From Synechococcus sp. PCC 7336 (GTDB lineage Bacteria; Cyanobacteriota; Cyanobacteriia; Thermostichales; PCC-7336): a stretch of DNA of 64,000 nt. Each line of letters starts with the position of its first letter. Position 1 is the first letter of the stretch. The DNA is taken from assembly GCF_000332275.1 (NCBI RefSeq), contig NZ_CM001776.1:186001-250000 (forward strand), in the 5' to 3' direction. The notes under the pieces are model-generated. The model saw only the letters and a list, made by a program, of their open reading frames with translations. It was not told where the DNA came from and searched no databases. This document shows, in pieces, positions 27,477 through 34,331 of the stretch. A program made the position numbers and the translations under genes.

Positions 27477-27971
27477 GGCTCCTCCTTATGCGACACTGTT
27501 CGGTCCTTCACTGCGACAGCAGCTACTATGACCTCTGCTGACTTCTGCCCAATGCGGCTGCTGTTGCCAACAGTCGTGCTGTCTGAGTCTCCGTAGGGTC
27601 CGGTGGTTTCCCCATCTCTTTCGCGATGGACCTCAGTCCGACTCCCATAGATTCCCTGACTGCCCTCGGACAGACCTGCCCGGATAAGAACGTGAACTGT
27701 CCCTGCAACCGCGCCATTTACCGTGTCCTTTGAACCAGAGGGCTTCGTTGTGTGGTGCCAACTTGCCCCAAGAATCTCGGCCTTCTATGACGTTTCTGTT
27801 CGTCGGCTCGCAGTTTTGCCGCTGGCTTCCTTCAGACATTTCCTCGCGGAAACACCCTTGCCTTAAGCTAGTCGTTGTTGTCTCTCGGCTCCTATGACTT
27901 TCGAGCATTTGGACTCTGGTTCTCCGACAGGGGAATTTCACCCCATGAGTTCACGCCCATGTCGGGCGTAC
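27225..27971 (-). mobile_element. Truncated group II intron (group IIC-attC type), 5' part
   Basis: On the minus strand the sequence begins GTACGCCCGACATGGGCG and continues with GAACTCATGGGGTGAAATTC, the recognisable 5' end of a bacterial group II intron of the GTGCGCCC class. A reverse-transcriptase ORF starts about 500 bp downstream. The intron's 5' boundary falls inside the inverse core site of an attC. The 3' half (rest of the RT, domains V and VI) is missing; the element ends against a transposase remnant near 27225. It cannot splice as it stands. Confidence 0.8.
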
Positions 27972-28056
27972 ACCCTTCACTGCAGCGGATGCTTGGCAAA
28001 ACTATTGCTCTTCGTTGAGAGTGGATCTAGCACCGCTAACCTCAAGGCCGTTAGAT
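27972..28056 (+). other. Integron attC site 1, interrupted at its inverse core site
   Basis: The right end is a core site GTTAGAT (GTTRRRY) at 28050-28056, preceded by CCGCTAACCTCAAGGCC. The left arm ACCCTTCACTGCAGCGG begins directly at the intron boundary, and AGCGG pairs with CCGCT. Aligned with the intact attC at 29347-29421, only the first bases of the inverse core (GCCTA) are lost, replaced by the intron. This is the attC normally joined to the cassette to its left. Confidence 0.8.
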
Positions 28057-28121
28057 GGTACAGCTAAGCAGAGGCGATGTAAGCGTTCCTGAATCCGTGA
28101 CGAACCATAAGTTTGCAGCAA

Positions 28122-28505
28122 ATGAACGAAGCAGAAAGAGAGGCGGGTCTTGCCGTAACGCCTGGTTATAGATACGCCGAGAAAGTGGGGAACCAGTTAT
28201 TCGTTGCTGGCCAAGTCCCGCATAATGCAGACGGACAGCTTATCGGTATAGACGATCCCCACGCTCAATCGCGCCAGTGCTTGGACAATCTACTAAAACT
28301 ACTAGCAGTTCATGGCTACTCGGTCGCAGATATACGGCAGCTAGTTATTTACGTAGTAGGACAGCGCTCTAATCTTGTTCAAGCATGGGCGGCTGTGGAG
28401 GAAAAGTTTAGTGAGGGAGTTCCGCCTGCCACATTGCTTGGGGTCACAACATTGGGTCACGAGGGGCAACTTGTAGAAATTGATGCGACAGCGATCGAAA
28501 CGTAG
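28122..28505 (+). CDS. RidA/YjgF-family protein (cassette gene)
   Basis: 127 residues from ATG 28122; a TTG at 28113 is an alternative. Family landmarks: AVTPGYRYAEKVGNQLFVAGQVP, DPHAQSRQCLDNLLKLLAVHGYSVADIRQLVIYVV and PPATLLGVTTLGHEGQLVEIDATAI. RidA-type enzymes hydrolyse reactive enamine/imine intermediates. The conserved Arg of canonical RidA (SRVCVEIAR-type end) is not present, so it belongs to a divergent subgroup. The gene lies between two attC-like sites in cassette orientation. Confidence 0.82.
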   Translation: MNEAEREAGLAVTPGYRYAEKVGNQLFVAGQVPHNADGQLIGIDDPHAQSRQCLDNLLKLLAVHGYSVADIRQLVIYVVGQRSNLVQAWAAVEEKFSEGVPPATLLGVTTLGHEGQLVEIDATAIET

Positions 28506-28599
28506 AGACAGAATTACGTTGTCACTCCTGTAGAAATTATGTTCAAAAATGGATACGTCAGAGTTCTCGGCCACGTCGCTAGCCTCAAGGGCGTTAGGT
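28500..28599 (+). other. Degenerate integron attC-like site 2
   Basis: The right half GTCGCTAGCCTCAAGGGC plus core site GTTAGGT (28593-28599) matches the right halves of attC sites 1 and 3. A matching inverse core (ACCTAAC) is not found upstream, so the left half is decayed or rearranged. A second GTTAGGT lies at 28652-28658. Confidence 0.5.
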
Positions 28600-28702
28600 C
28601 TTTTGTCCTCGTAGCGAAAACATCGCCGGCAGCAAATCGGGGAGAATAGAGGTTAGGTCGCAGCGCAGGAACCGTGACCGTAGCCTAGGAAGGATCGCCC
28701 TC

Positions 28703-29287
28703 ATGCAAACCCTAACTTTCGAGCTACCTCGAGATATCACCCTTCACGTCACTGATGCAGAATTCGCGGCGATCGCAGCAGCCAACCGCGACTTACGACT
28801 GGAACGGACCGCAGATGGAGAGCTAATCGTGAATCCCCCTACAGGGAGCGAGTCGAGTAGACGCAATATCAGCATCACATCCCAGCTCTGGATTTGGGCT
28901 GAGGCCAACGAAGATTTAGGCGTTGCTTTCGAGTCTTCTGGTGGCTTTAAGCTGCCGAGTGGAGCGACTCGCGCTGCAGATGCCTCCTGGGTGAGTCGCG
29001 AGCGCTGGGATGCTCTGACTCAAGAAGAAAAGGAAGGCTTTGCTCCTCTGTGCCCCGATTTCGTGGCTGAATTGCGCTCTAAGAGCGATAGCCTCTCCAC
29101 GTTACAAGACAAGATGCGCAATTTTATGAGTAATGGCGCTCGTCTTGGCTGGCTTATCGATCCGCAAAACCAGCGAGTAGAGATTTACCGTAGAGGTCAG
29201 GAAGTCGAGATTTTGGAGCAGCCCAAGCAGCTTTCTGGAGAAGATGTGCTGTCCGGCTTTACCCTAAGTCTGCGAGGCATCTTGTAG
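28703..29287 (+). CDS. Uma2-family protein (cassette gene)
   Basis: 194 residues with AGGAAGGA upstream. Landmarks of Uma2/DUF820 are LRLERTADGELIVNPPTGSES, ATRAADASWVSRERW, FAPLCPDFVAELRSKSDSL and ARLGWLIDPQNQRVEIYR. The PDFVAELRS motif supplies nuclease-fold active-site positions. The protein differs strongly from the Uma2 protein at 9896-10474. An intact attC follows 59 bp after the stop, the layout of a gene cassette. Confidence 0.85.
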   Translation: MQTLTFELPRDITLHVTDAEFAAIAAANRDLRLERTADGELIVNPPTGSESSRRNISITSQLWIWAEANEDLGVAFESSGGFKLPSGATRAADASWVSRERWDALTQEEKEGFAPLCPDFVAELRSKSDSLSTLQDKMRNFMSNGARLGWLIDPQNQRVEIYRRGQEVEILEQPKQLSGEDVLSGFTLSLRGIL

Positions 29288-29346
29288 GGGGCTGCAATCA
29301 CAGGCTCCTCTTGCTACATTCAGAGTGCTGCAGTTTTGGGTCGGCT

Positions 29347-29421
29347 GCCTAACCCTTCATCGCAGCGGATGCTTGGCTAAACTGTCTTTATCTAGCGCCG
29401 CTAACCTCAAGGCCGTTAGGC
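29347..29421 (+). other. Integron attC site 3, intact, 75 bp
   Basis: Inverse core R'' GCCTAAC at 29347-29353 is the exact reverse complement of core R' GTTAGGC at 29415-29421. Inside, L'' AGCGG pairs with L' CCGCT, and CCTT next to R'' pairs with AAGG near R'. Length, symmetry and the GTTRRRY/RYYYAAC cores fit attC sites; recombination would cut G^TTAGGC. Confidence 0.88.
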
Positions 29422-29522
29422 GTCAAGCACGTTCGGAATTTTAGGAATCCTTTGAACCAAATGTATAGGGTGGAAATGTGCTTATACTAAACTAATGCAC
29501 GGAAACATGAAAGCTGAGAGCT

Positions 29523-29990
29523 ATGGCGTCAAAGTTTGATATAGAAATTCAGTTGCATTTTGAAGGCAGACAGTTTTCATCCGATGAAAAGCTTGTAGAT
29601 TCCAGAAAAGTTTTGAAATTACTGGATATTCTTGAAGCTGCTGTATACGATTCAGATCGTAGTTATGTAGACCGTGCAGCAAGAGCTTTCCTAACAGATA
29701 TCAGGCCAGTGGTGAGAGATGCTTGTCTCGAACGTTTGCGTCATTATCGTCATCAGCGACTGCTATTAGAAGAAGCCCGTCTTGGTTCACTCGCTCTTAT
29801 GAGTTTTATCGCTGGTGTCTCGTATTTTGTTATAGAAAAAACAATTGGTGAATCATTCGCTGAGGGTTACCGCGACAGTGAGTTTCATAGACGCCTTACG
29901 GAGTTCTTTCGTCGGTTGATTGATGAAAAGACTTTGAAAATTGTCGAAAGCGTTAGGCGCTTACTCAATTCCCGAAAATTTCAAGCTTAG
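29523..29990 (+). CDS. Hypothetical protein, 155 aa (cassette gene), perhaps truncated by TAG
   Basis: Starts at ATG 29523. The product is charged and mostly helical (DSRKVLKLLDILEAAVYDSD, VRDACLERLRHYRHQRLLLEEARLGSL) with one short hydrophobic stretch LGSLALMSFIAGVSYFVIEK at about 97-116 that could be a membrane helix. No family is recognised. The frame stops with TAG at 29988-29990, and the very next codon is GTG in the same frame, followed by 40 more open codons. The gene may therefore be a longer one with an amber mutation. Confidence 0.6.
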   Translation: MASKFDIEIQLHFEGRQFSSDEKLVDSRKVLKLLDILEAAVYDSDRSYVDRAARAFLTDIRPVVRDACLERLRHYRHQRLLLEEARLGSLALMSFIAGVSYFVIEKTIGESFAEGYRDSEFHRRLTEFFRRLIDEKTLKIVESVRRLLNSRKFQA

Positions 29991-30116
29991 GTGAGAGCTT
30001 TACCGGCAACAGATGAGTCTCCAAATATTATTGTGATTGATATTCCCCCTGACCAAACACTAGAAGGTAGACAGGAGCCTCAGCCGTTAGGAGAAGCACT
30101 TAACGATCGGCTATAG
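29991..30116 (+). other. In-frame continuation or 41-aa small ORF after the TAG
   Basis: GTG at 29991 opens 41 codons in the frame of the preceding gene and ends with TAG at 30114-30116. The residues (SPNIIVIDIPPDQTLEGRQ and so on) look protein-like. It is either the lost C-terminus of the 155-aa protein or a separate tiny ORF. Confidence 0.35.
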
Positions 30117-30174
30117 TGGTACAAGCGCTTACGCGTTGTGCCGGTATTTGATTTCATCGGATTTCTATATCTCT

Positions 30175-30216
30175 GGTCGGTCGAACCAAACTCGGTTTTC
30201 GGGTGTTCGACCGACC
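30175..30216. repeat. Perfect 12-bp inverted repeat (hairpin)
   Basis: GGTCGGTCGAAC at 30175-30186 pairs exactly with GTTCGACCGACC at 30205-30216 around an 18-base loop. There is no T-run, so it is not a classic terminator. It could be a regulatory hairpin upstream of the antitoxin gene or a relic of a small element. Confidence 0.7.
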
Positions 30217-30288
30217 TTCAGTAAAAGGTATATTTCAATACTCATATTTAGCTGGACAATTGAAGTAGCTGTTAAATAGGGTGAGAAC

Positions 30289-30549
30289 GTGAATATCAGC
30301 ATAGAGCTACCTCCAGATCTAGAAAATGAGCTATCTACTGAGGCATCTCAGCTCAAGTTGCCTTTAGGGGAATATATCTTGCGTGTCCTCTTGTTTCGGC
30401 CCTTTCTCCAAAATCCTCCCAAGACAGGGGTAGAACTCGTTGCCTATTGGGAAAGCGTCGGGGTAGTTGGTTCCCGACCTGATATACCGGATAGTCAGGA
30501 ACATGCTCGTAGGTTGCGCCAGGATGCTGAACATCGCAGGCAAGCTTAG
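30289..30549 (+). CDS. VapB-like antitoxin
   Basis: 86 residues. The N-terminus MNISIELPPDLENELSTEASQLKLPLGEYILRVL has the short strand plus two helices of ribbon-helix-helix antitoxins. The C-terminal tail is polar, as expected for a toxin-binding region. It precedes a PIN-domain toxin start by 7 bp, the usual vapBC arrangement. Type II antitoxin is inferred from both. Confidence 0.7.
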   Translation: MNISIELPPDLENELSTEASQLKLPLGEYILRVLLFRPFLQNPPKTGVELVAYWESVGVVGSRPDIPDSQEHARRLRQDAEHRRQA

Positions 30550-30556
30550 GTGGCAT

Positions 30557-30736
30557 ATGTATCTTGTCGATACCGATATCATGATTGATATTCAGCGGAG
30601 TTATGCACCTGCGCTTGCTTGGTTTGCCTCTCTAGGAGAACTGCCAAATATTCCTGGATTCGTGGTGATGGAGCTGATTCAGGATGCTCAGAACAAGCAG
30701 CAGGTCCGTAAAGTCCTACAAATGGTAGCTTGTTAG
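30557..30736 (+). pseudogene. VapC PIN-domain toxin, truncated after about 58 residues
   Basis: From ATG 30557 the product MYLVDTDIMIDIQRSYAPAL carries the first PIN-domain acidic residues, and FVVMELIQDA supplies the conserved Glu. The reading frame ends at 30734-30736 after KVLQMVAC. PIN toxins of this type have about 130-140 residues; the C-terminal half with the remaining active-site Asp residues is absent. A MITE-like element begins 15 bp after the stop, so insertion or deletion truncated it. It should not be an active RNase. Confidence 0.75.
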
Positions 30737-30751
30737 ATGACAATGAGCCTG

Positions 30752-31174
30752 GGCTCTTGCCAACTTTTGATGCTGCTGGCGAAATTCATATTCCGAAACA
30801 TTGGCCATTTGTCTAGATGCCTGTGGCCCCCTTCCCCTAACCCCTACCCCCAACTTTGGGGGCAGGGGAACAAGGCCCCGTAAGGATTTTCGGCTGTTTC
30901 TCCCCTCTCCCAAACTTACGGCTGACGCCACGCTTCGCGAGGGGAGAGGGGCCGGGGGTGAGGGCCATGCAGAGGACTTGCACCATGCCAATATTTCTAA
31001 ATGTTAAATTGGCCAGCAGTATCACTTTTGGCGATTATCACTGTTGGACGAGAATGTTTGTCTTCAATTTTATAGAGAAGGGGGCTGTCAACCCCGATTT
31101 CTGGTTTCTATCCGCTCGAAATCGTCAGTATATTGACGGGTTATTTTCCAGATCGCCAAAAGTTGGCAAGAGCC
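30752..31174. mobile_element. MITE-like element with 18-bp perfect terminal inverted repeats
   Basis: GGCTCTTGCCAACTTTTG at 30752-30769 occurs as its exact reverse complement at 31157-31174, bounding 423 bp with no transposase. Inside lie a partial copy of the dispersed G/C-rich repeat and a short palindromic stretch near 31080-31110. This is the structure of a non-autonomous element or the relic of an IS. Target-site duplications are not evident. Confidence 0.65.
30834..30972. repeat. Partial copy of the dispersed G/C-rich repeat
   Basis: The segment shares TTTCTCCCCTCTCCC, GACGCCACGCTTCGCGAGG and GAGGGGCCGGGGGTGAGGGC with the copies at 43116 and 60419, but its outer ends differ. It sits inside the MITE-like element. 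Confidence 0.65.
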
Positions 31175-31224
31175 AATGGTACTTGACATTTAATACTCTG
31201 TGCTAGCAAAAGTTCAGAGAGCTG

Positions 31225-31374
31225 ATGGAGATTATGAAAGACAAAGTTTCTACGCCAGCAGTGAAGGAGTTAATTGACGATCTGGAAAAATATAGAGGTT
31301 CCTTAGATAAGCTAAAAGATAATTCTGAAATCAAACGTAAAGTCAAGGCATTGAAGAAAATTATTGCGTCGTAG
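31225..31374 (+). CDS. Small lysine-rich protein, 49 aa
   Basis: ATG 31225 to TAG 31372-31374, preceded by AGAGAG. The product MEIMKDKVSTPAVKELIDD, LEKYRGSLDKLKDNSEIKRK, VKALKKIIAS is a single charged helix or coiled coil. It lies between the MITE-like element and a second toxin-antitoxin pair. No family is recognised; codon composition and frame integrity suggest a real gene. Confidence 0.45.
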   Translation: MEIMKDKVSTPAVKELIDDLEKYRGSLDKLKDNSEIKRKVKALKKIIAS

Positions 31375-31395
31375 TTTTACAGGATGAGATGTTTC

Positions 31396-31632
31396 ATGGT
31401 GAACATAAATGTTGATGAAATCCAGCGAGATCCGCTAAAGTACTTGCGACAAGTAGAAGCAGGCGAAACTCTTGTAATTGTGCGCTTTAATCAACCAATT
31501 GCCGAGCTTAGACCTATTGCCAGTAATCAGCAATTGCGACCATTTGGTTTGTGTGCAGGTGAGTTTACCGTTCCAGATGATTTTGATTCGCCCTGGCAAG
31601 GGGATCTGCTGAATGCATTTGAGGGCAAATGA
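31396..31632 (+). CDS. Phd/YefM-like antitoxin
   Basis: 78 residues from ATG 31396, with AGGATGAG at 31380-31387. The sequence MVNINVDEIQRDPLKYLRQVEAGETLVIVRFNQPIAELRPI matches the Phd/YefM fold, and the C-terminal LCAGEFTVPDDFDSP is the toxin-binding tail often found with PIN toxins in cyanobacteria. Its stop overlaps the toxin start (ATGA at 31629-31632), implying translational coupling. Confidence 0.8.
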   Translation: MVNINVDEIQRDPLKYLRQVEAGETLVIVRFNQPIAELRPIASNQQLRPFGLCAGEFTVPDDFDSPWQGDLLNAFEGK

Positions 31633-32012
31633 GAGTTCTGCTAGATACGCATATCTTTTTATGGTTCATTAGTGGCGATATCCAGCTATTAAACGATATT
31701 CAGGATGCTATCCGCGATCCGAGCAACGAAGTCTATCTGAGTTCAGTTTCGATTTGGGAAGCGATTGTTAAGTATCAGCTGGGTCAGTTGCCTCTGCCGG
31801 AACATCCTGGAACGTATTTACCCAAACAACGGGATCTTCAGTAGATTGCCAGTATTACTCTTGATGAAAGTAGCGTGGGTCAATTGGCTGAACTGCCGCC
31901 ATTACATCGCGATCCATTTGATAGAATGCTTATCTGTCAAGCCTTACAAAATGGTTTGACCATCGCGACTGTAGACGCAGCAGTTCGTGCCTACTCAATC
32001 AGTGTCTTGTAG
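31629..32012 (+). pseudogene. PIN-domain toxin interrupted by an in-frame TAG
   Basis: The frame from ATG 31629 reads MRVLLDTHIFLWFISGD, SSVSIWEAIVKYQLGQLPLP, then TAG at codon 72 (31842-31844), and continues in the same frame with ITLDESSVGQLAELPPLHRD, PFDRMLICQAL and LTIATVDAAVRAYSISVL to TAG 32010-32012. The complete 127-residue protein would have all PIN motifs (D5, E in WEA, HRDPFDRML, TVD). Only one base separates it from a full toxin gene. It pairs with the Phd-like antitoxin and ends 7 bp before an attC. Confidence 0.85.
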
Positions 32013-32019
32013 CAGCGCC

Positions 32020-32105
32020 GCCCAACACTGTGTTGGTGCGGACGTTACAGAGGGTGTCAGTGAGAGTTCGAGGTTATCTGCCGCCGCACAACTTCATCGT
32101 TAGAC
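32020..32105 (+). other. Integron attC site 4, 86 bp
   Basis: R'' GCCCAAC at 32020-32026 and R' GTTAGAC at 32099-32105 obey RYYYAAC/GTTRRRY. Inside, GTTGGTGCGG pairs with CCGCACAAC over 9 bp with a single unpaired G, the extrahelical base that directs strand choice in attC recombination. It follows the toxin stop by 7 bp, as expected at the end of a toxin-antitoxin cassette. Its sequence differs from sites 1-3 and resembles Vibrio-type attC in the GTTGGTGCGG block. Confidence 0.85.
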
Positions 32106-32282
32106 AACCTGGAAATTGTTGCATCAGTGTTGACAATCGGTCAGATTTTGAGAACTTCATCTAAAATGAGAGATATCGGGATTCTTGACGAAAACGATAA
32201 TCATTCTTGTAAATTCTAGTTTAAAAACAAAGTCTAGATAAGTTATTATCAGACCAGCTTGTTCTCGACGCGTCAGCATGTC

Positions 32283-34262
32283 ATGAATTCAGATACCCGC
32301 AGCCAAAACCATTCCTGTAGCAGTTGCGGTCGCGACGACAGTGCCCGCGAGGAGGGCGATCTCGGTCATACCCACGCCCATAATCACGAGCATAGTTTTG
32401 AACTCGATCTAAAATTAGAAGTACTTACCCTGGCAGCAGTCACGCTCCTATTGACCCTCGGGTTGATTTACCAAGAGGCACTACACAACACCCCTTTCTT
32501 CTTCGGTGAATATATAGTCTTTCTGACTGCATATCTTCTCAGCGGCTGGAATGTTCTTTATGCAGCCATTCGCAATCTTTATCGGGGAATTGTCTTTGAC
32601 GAAAATTTTTTAATGGCGGTGGCAACCCTGGGGGCGATCGCCATCCACCAACTACCCGAAGCGGTCGCCGTCATGCTGTTTTTCAAACTGGGAGAGCTGC
32701 TGCAAGGGACTGCCGTCAGCCGGTCCCGACGTTCCATTCGAGCATTATTGGACGTTCAGCCCAGTTTTGCCAACCTCGAACGGGCCGATGGAACTTCGCA
32801 GCGAGTCGCGCCTAACACAGTTCGAGTCGGCGATATTGTCACGATCCGCCCCGGCGAAAAAATCCCCTTGGATGGCGATATCCTGCGCGGCCACTCTCGA
32901 GTCGATACCTCTGCCCTGACCGGCGAATCCATCCCCCGTTCCGTTCGGGCTGGCGATGCCGTGCTTGCCGGGATGCTCAATCAGTCGGGGGCGATCGCGA
33001 TCCGCGTGACGAAGCCCTACAGCGATTCCTCCATCACCAAGATGATGGACTTGGTGGAACGGGCGGGCAGCCGCAAAGCGCCCACCGAGCAATTTATCAG
33101 TCGCTTTGCCCGATGGTATACTCCCGCAGTCGTCGCGATCGCCGTCGCCACAGCAGTATTGCCCCCACTGCTGTGGCCGGGGGCCGAGTTCTCTCAATGG
33201 GTGTATCGCGCTCTCGTCATGCTGGTGATTTCCTGTCCCTGCGGCCTGGTTATCAGCATTCCTCTGGGCTACTTTGGCGGAGTGGGCGGTGCGGCGCGGC
33301 GCGGAATTTTGGTGAAGGGCTCCGCTTTCCTAGATGTGTTAGCTGCTGTCAAGGTCGTTGTGTTCGATAAGACCGGCACGCTGACAGAAGGCACATTCGA
33401 GGTTTCGCAGATTGTGCCGCAGGGGGATCTCACTGAGGCAGAACTCTTGGAGCTAGCGGCCCGCATTGAGGCTCAATCCAATCATCCCGTGGCTGCATCG
33501 ATTCGAGCTGCTTACGGGCAACCCCTGTCTGCTAACGGGCTCGGCTCCTATCGAGAGATTGCCGGATACGGCGTGCGCGCTAAGTTACAAGGGCAAGAGG
33601 TGCTGGCTGGGAGCGATCGCCTGCTCCATCTGGAGAACATCGATCGCGATGTCTGCAATGTGGGCGGTACGGCAGTCCATATCGCGATCGATCGCGTTTA
33701 TGCCGGCTATATCGCCATCGACGATCGCATCAAATCCGATGCGGCAGAGGCGATTCGTGCCCTCAAGTCGATGGGGGTGGAGCGAGTGGTGCTGTTGAGT
33801 GGCGATCGCCGTTCGGTGGCCGAACGAGTTGCAAAAGCCCTTGGGATCGATGAAGTGGTGGCCGACCTCCTGCCGGAAGGCAAACTTGCAGCCCTCGAAC
33901 AGATTCTGGCAAGGGATTTAGGCCCAGCGAAAGTGGCGATGGTGGGTGACGGCATTAACGACGCCCCTGCCCTCGCTCGGGCCGATGTGGGCTTAGCGAT
34001 GGGGGGATTGGGGTCGGATGCCGCGATTGAAACGGCTGATGTGACGATTCTGACAGATTCCCCCAGAAAAGTGGCCGAGGCGATCGCGATCGGTCGCAAG
34101 ACCCTGCGCATTGTTTGGCAGAATATTGCGTTTGCCCTCGGGGTGAAAGTCATCTTCGTCTTGCTGGGGGCGATCGGGATTGCCACTTTGTGGGAAGCTG
34201 TGTTTGCCGATGTCGGCGTTGCTTTGTTAGCGATTCTCAATGCGACTCGCGTCTTGAGATAA
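32283..34262 (+). CDS. Zn/Cd/Pb-exporting P1B-type ATPase
   Basis: 659 residues from ATG 32283. The N-terminus has no HMA domain but a Cys/His-rich stretch (HSCSSCG, HTHAHNHEH) that can bind metal. The membrane CPC motif ISCPCGLVIS near 317 and the phosphorylation motif DKTGT near 361 define a P1B-2 ATPase (ZntA/ZiaA/CadA group). TGES, HP in SNHPVAASI and GDGINDAPAL are present. It exports divalent soft metals from the cytosol. A partial Fur/Zur-like palindrome (GATAATCATT) lies upstream at about 32199; its role is doubtful. It abuts the cassette array but is in normal core-like sequence. Confidence 0.88.
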   Translation: MNSDTRSQNHSCSSCGRDDSAREEGDLGHTHAHNHEHSFELDLKLEVLTLAAVTLLLTLGLIYQEALHNTPFFFGEYIVFLTAYLLSGWNVLYAAIRNLYRGIVFDENFLMAVATLGAIAIHQLPEAVAVMLFFKLGELLQGTAVSRSRRSIRALLDVQPSFANLERADGTSQRVAPNTVRVGDIVTIRPGEKIPLDGDILRGHSRVDTSALTGESIPRSVRAGDAVLAGMLNQSGAIAIRVTKPYSDSSITKMMDLVERAGSRKAPTEQFISRFARWYTPAVVAIAVATAVLPPLLWPGAEFSQWVYRALVMLVISCPCGLVISIPLGYFGGVGGAARRGILVKGSAFLDVLAAVKVVVFDKTGTLTEGTFEVSQIVPQGDLTEAELLELAARIEAQSNHPVAASIRAAYGQPLSANGLGSYREIAGYGVRAKLQGQEVLAGSDRLLHLENIDRDVCNVGGTAVHIAIDRVYAGYIAIDDRIKSDAAEAIRALKSMGVERVVLLSGDRRSVAERVAKALGIDEVVADLLPEGKLAALEQILARDLGPAKVAMVGDGINDAPALARADVGLAMGGLGSDAAIETADVTILTDSPRKVAEAIAIGRKTLRIVWQNIAFALGVKVIFVLLGAIGIATLWEAVFADVGVALLAILNATRVLR

Positions 34263-34331
34263 AGGGCTTGCGCTCAAAGAGAACGCCAATTGAGCAAAAC
34301 ATCTCCAAAACATTGAGCGCCCTGACGATCG

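Noticed and set aside
29952-29958. GTTAGGC near the end of the 155-aa cassette gene
   Set aside because: It lies inside the coding frame and lacks a matching inverse core and arms.
30083-30089. GTTAGGA in the region after the 155-aa gene as an attC core
   Set aside because: The last base breaks the GTTRRRY rule and no partner arm is present.
30732-30738. GTTAGAT at the vapC truncation point as an attC core
   Set aside because: The preceding bases lack the L' arm and no inverse core is found; chance match is likely.
32195-32212. Zur/Fur box before the Zn/Cd ATPase gene
   Set aside because: Only about 11 of 15 positions agree with the palindrome, and an exporter would usually be controlled by an ArsR/SmtB-type repressor; kept as a remark only.
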